A DNA stretch of 6,038 nucleotides from an uncultured Oscillospiraceae bacterium (GTDB lineage: Bacteria > Bacillota > Clostridia > Oscillospirales > Oscillospiraceae), in the NCBI GenBank assembly GCA_900752305.1, contig CAADUV010000250.1, forward strand, positions 1 to 6,038. The letters are read 5' to 3'. This document shows positions 5,186 to 6,038 of the stretch, piece after piece (within the stretch, counting starts at the first letter, position 1; each line of letters begins with the position of its first letter). The translations under genes were made by a program, and so were the position numbers. The notes beneath the pieces are model-generated. The model had not been told where the DNA came from and searched no databases. It worked only from the letters and a program-made list of their open reading frames with translations.

Positions 5186-5665
5186 TTGGAGATTCAGATG
5201 ATCGGAGCCAACGCGGTGTTAGTATTTGCTAACGCAGCGGAATTGGATCGGCGAAATATGGATGCCCAGACATTGGAGCTGGGAGACGTGCTGCGCCTGA
5301 CCCGGGAGGCATGCCGGAAGGGCGGGATACCCTGGCAGGATATGCGGGAGATCGAAGCCTATGCCGACAGCGGCAGCGCCATGATGCTGCTGCACCTGAG
5401 GGAACAGGCGGGGCATACCCTCTCGTTTGCCGGCCTGGACACCCTCTTGGACGCGCTGGCCGCTCTGCCGGAGCCGGCAGAGGGGCAGTTGGGCTTCTGG
5501 GAGGGGGCGTACATCTTGACCGTCTCCGACCCTGGCGCTGCCGCCGTGCTGAGTGAGTTCGGCCAGGTGGTCTCCCGCTGTGACCAGTACCAGGCGGAGC
5601 GGGAAGGGGCGCTGATTTTGTCGGAAACGGGGGTGAAGGAGCTTTGGGGGTGTTTACACCCTTGA
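5186..5665 (+). CDS. Short MecA-like adaptor protein
   Basis: A 159-residue soluble protein with no signal peptide or membrane helix. The N-terminal part (1-72) begins MEIQMIGANAVLVF, has AELDRRNMD (18-26) where MecA proteins have the DL-x-x-R segment, and ends in a beta-strand AMMLLHLR. The C-terminal part (about 78-157) reads TLSFAGLDTLLDALAAL, then GFWEGAYILTV and AAVLSEFG, then ILSETGVKEL. This follows the order of the MecA C-terminal domain (helix, strand with an aromatic, LxEYG-like segment, terminal helix), which in Bacillus binds ClpC. Bacillus MecA is near 218 residues; this one lacks the acidic linker. MecA delivers substrates such as ComK to ClpCP; the target here is unknown. Recognition is from residue pattern only, so treat the family as likely, the function as inferred. 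It is divergent from murA and 58 bp ahead of smpB, whose promoter overlaps its stop codon. Confidence 0.65.
   Translation: MEIQMIGANAVLVFANAAELDRRNMDAQTLELGDVLRLTREACRKGGIPWQDMREIEAYADSGSAMMLLHLREQAGHTLSFAGLDTLLDALAALPEPAEGQLGFWEGAYILTVSDPGAAAVLSEFGQVVSRCDQYQAEREGALILSETGVKELWGCLHP
5648..5661. promoter_or_regulatory. Palindrome overlapping the upstream smpB -35 box, candidate operator
   Basis: GGGTGT and ACACCC are perfect 6-bp arms around TT. The element covers the last codons of the MecA-like gene, overlaps the TTTACA box of the upstream smpB promoter and abuts the TTGACA box of the second one, where a bound protein would block or contact RNA polymerase. As RNA it would form only a 5-bp stem with a 4-base loop and no T-tract, so it is not a terminator. 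No known operator consensus is recognised. Confidence 0.35.
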
Positions 5666-5680
5666 CAGATGTGGTATACT
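5653..5680 (+). promoter_or_regulatory. Upstream smpB promoter (extended -10)
   Basis: TTTACA (5653-5658) matches the -35 consensus at five of six positions. After a 16-base spacer comes TATACT (5675-5680), preceded directly by TGG (5672-5674), giving an extended -10. It overlaps a second promoter shifted about 10 bases downstream. The -35 box lies inside the MecA-like coding sequence. Confidence 0.55.
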
Positions 5681-5690
5681 TATCTATAAT
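5662..5690 (+). promoter_or_regulatory. Perfect consensus sigma-A promoter for smpB
   Basis: TTGACA (5662-5667), a 17-base spacer and TATAAT (5685-5690) match the consensus at every base and at the ideal spacing. The -35 box overlaps the TGA stop (5663-5665) of the upstream gene. Transcription should start near 5697, leaving a leader of about 27 bases that holds an AGGAGG ribosome site. Such promoters are uncommon and usually strong, so smpB is expected to be expressed independently of the MecA-like gene. Confidence 0.85.
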
Positions 5691-5723
5691 TAGGTGTTAC
5701 TACAGACGAGAGGAGGCGGAAGG

Positions 5724-6038
5724 ATGCCGATACAAAAGGGAATCAAGATCATCGCGAAGAATCGTTCCGCCTTTCATAACTACTTCATCGAAGAACGGTT
5801 TGAGGCTGGCATTGAGCTGTGCGGCACCGAGGTGAAGTCCATTCGGGCGGGCAAGGTCAACTTGAAGGACTCCTTCTGCCAGGTGAAGAACGGCGAGCTG
5901 TTCGTGTACGCCATGCACATCTCCCCCTACGAAAAGGGCAACGTGTTCAACCGGGAGCCCCGGCGCGACCGGCGGCTGCTGATGCACAAACGGGAGATCC
6001 TGCGCCTGTACGGCCGCATCAAGCAGGACGGCTACGCC
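5724..6038 (+). CDS. smpB: SsrA-binding protein SmpB, N-terminal part (cut by window edge)
   Basis: SmpB binds the tRNA-like domain of tmRNA (ssrA) and brings it to ribosomes stalled without a stop codon, starting trans-translation. The window holds the first 105 codons of an expected 150-160. Family landmarks are [19 protein letters not shown] (13-31), [18 protein letters not shown] (34-51, the RNA-binding OB-fold core), [13 protein letters not shown] (64-76) and [15 protein letters not shown] (83-97). The C-terminal tail that enters the mRNA channel is outside. The start is ATG 5724 with AGGAGG (5711-5716) seven bases upstream. It follows the MecA-like gene by 58 bp but has its own promoter. 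The ssrA gene is often close to smpB; none is seen within the window. Confidence 0.96.
   Translation, partial: MPIQKGIKIIAKNRSAFHNYFIEERFEAGIELCGTEVKSIRAGKVNLKDSFCQVKNGELFVYAMHISPYEKGNVFNREPRRDRRLLMHKREILRLYGRIKQDGYA

Noticed and set aside
5700..5987. A 95-residue minus-strand open frame opposite smpB.
   Set aside because: smpB on the plus strand is unmistakable; the antisense frame has no ribosome site and no recognisable domain.

Overview
The window reads as ordinary chromosomal core sequence from a GC-rich low-branching Firmicute, most likely a gut clostridium of the Oscillospiraceae/Ruminococcaceae type (Flavonifractor, Pseudoflavonifractor, Oscillibacter and relatives). The reasons are strong AGGAGG-type Shine-Dalgarno sequences, frequent TTG starts, consensus sigma-A promoters, a WalJ/YycJ-type metallo-hydrolase, a MecA-like adaptor and high GC at third codon positions. 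The genus is an inference; no marker gene fixes it. I see no tRNA, rRNA, CRISPR array, insertion sequence, phage gene or integration scar.

Layout. A divergent promoter region at about 4863-5185 splits the window. To its left, five genes run on the minus strand in the order murA (4862-3567), walJ-like MBL hydrolase (3475-2702), rlmH (2684-2202), alpha-phosphoglucomutase (2164-431) and a MATE-family transporter (373 to beyond base 1). Gaps are 91, 17, 37 and 57 bp. The two widest gaps each hold a hairpin with a weak T-tract, so the row is probably transcribed with partial termination after murA and after the mutase. To the right, on the plus strand, come a 159-residue MecA-like adaptor (5186-5665) and the start of smpB (5724 to beyond the window end).

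Function. MurA makes the first committed peptidoglycan precursor. Phosphoglucomutase supplies glucose-1-phosphate for envelope sugars. RlmH modifies 23S rRNA, SmpB rescues stalled ribosomes, and a MecA-type adaptor would feed substrates to a Clp protease. The set is cell-wall synthesis plus translation and protein quality control.

No previously undescribed system is visible in the genes. The signals most worth a second look are regulatory. The murA leader carries four copies of a TGAAC-type element that allow mutually exclusive hairpins. A 15-bp palindrome sits midway between the divergent promoters. Upstream of smpB there are two overlapping near-perfect or perfect sigma-A promoters, with a palindrome on the -35 boxes. 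Three of the five genes with complete coding sequences appear to start at TTG. The two genes cut by the window edges (MATE and smpB) are clear despite having only one end present.
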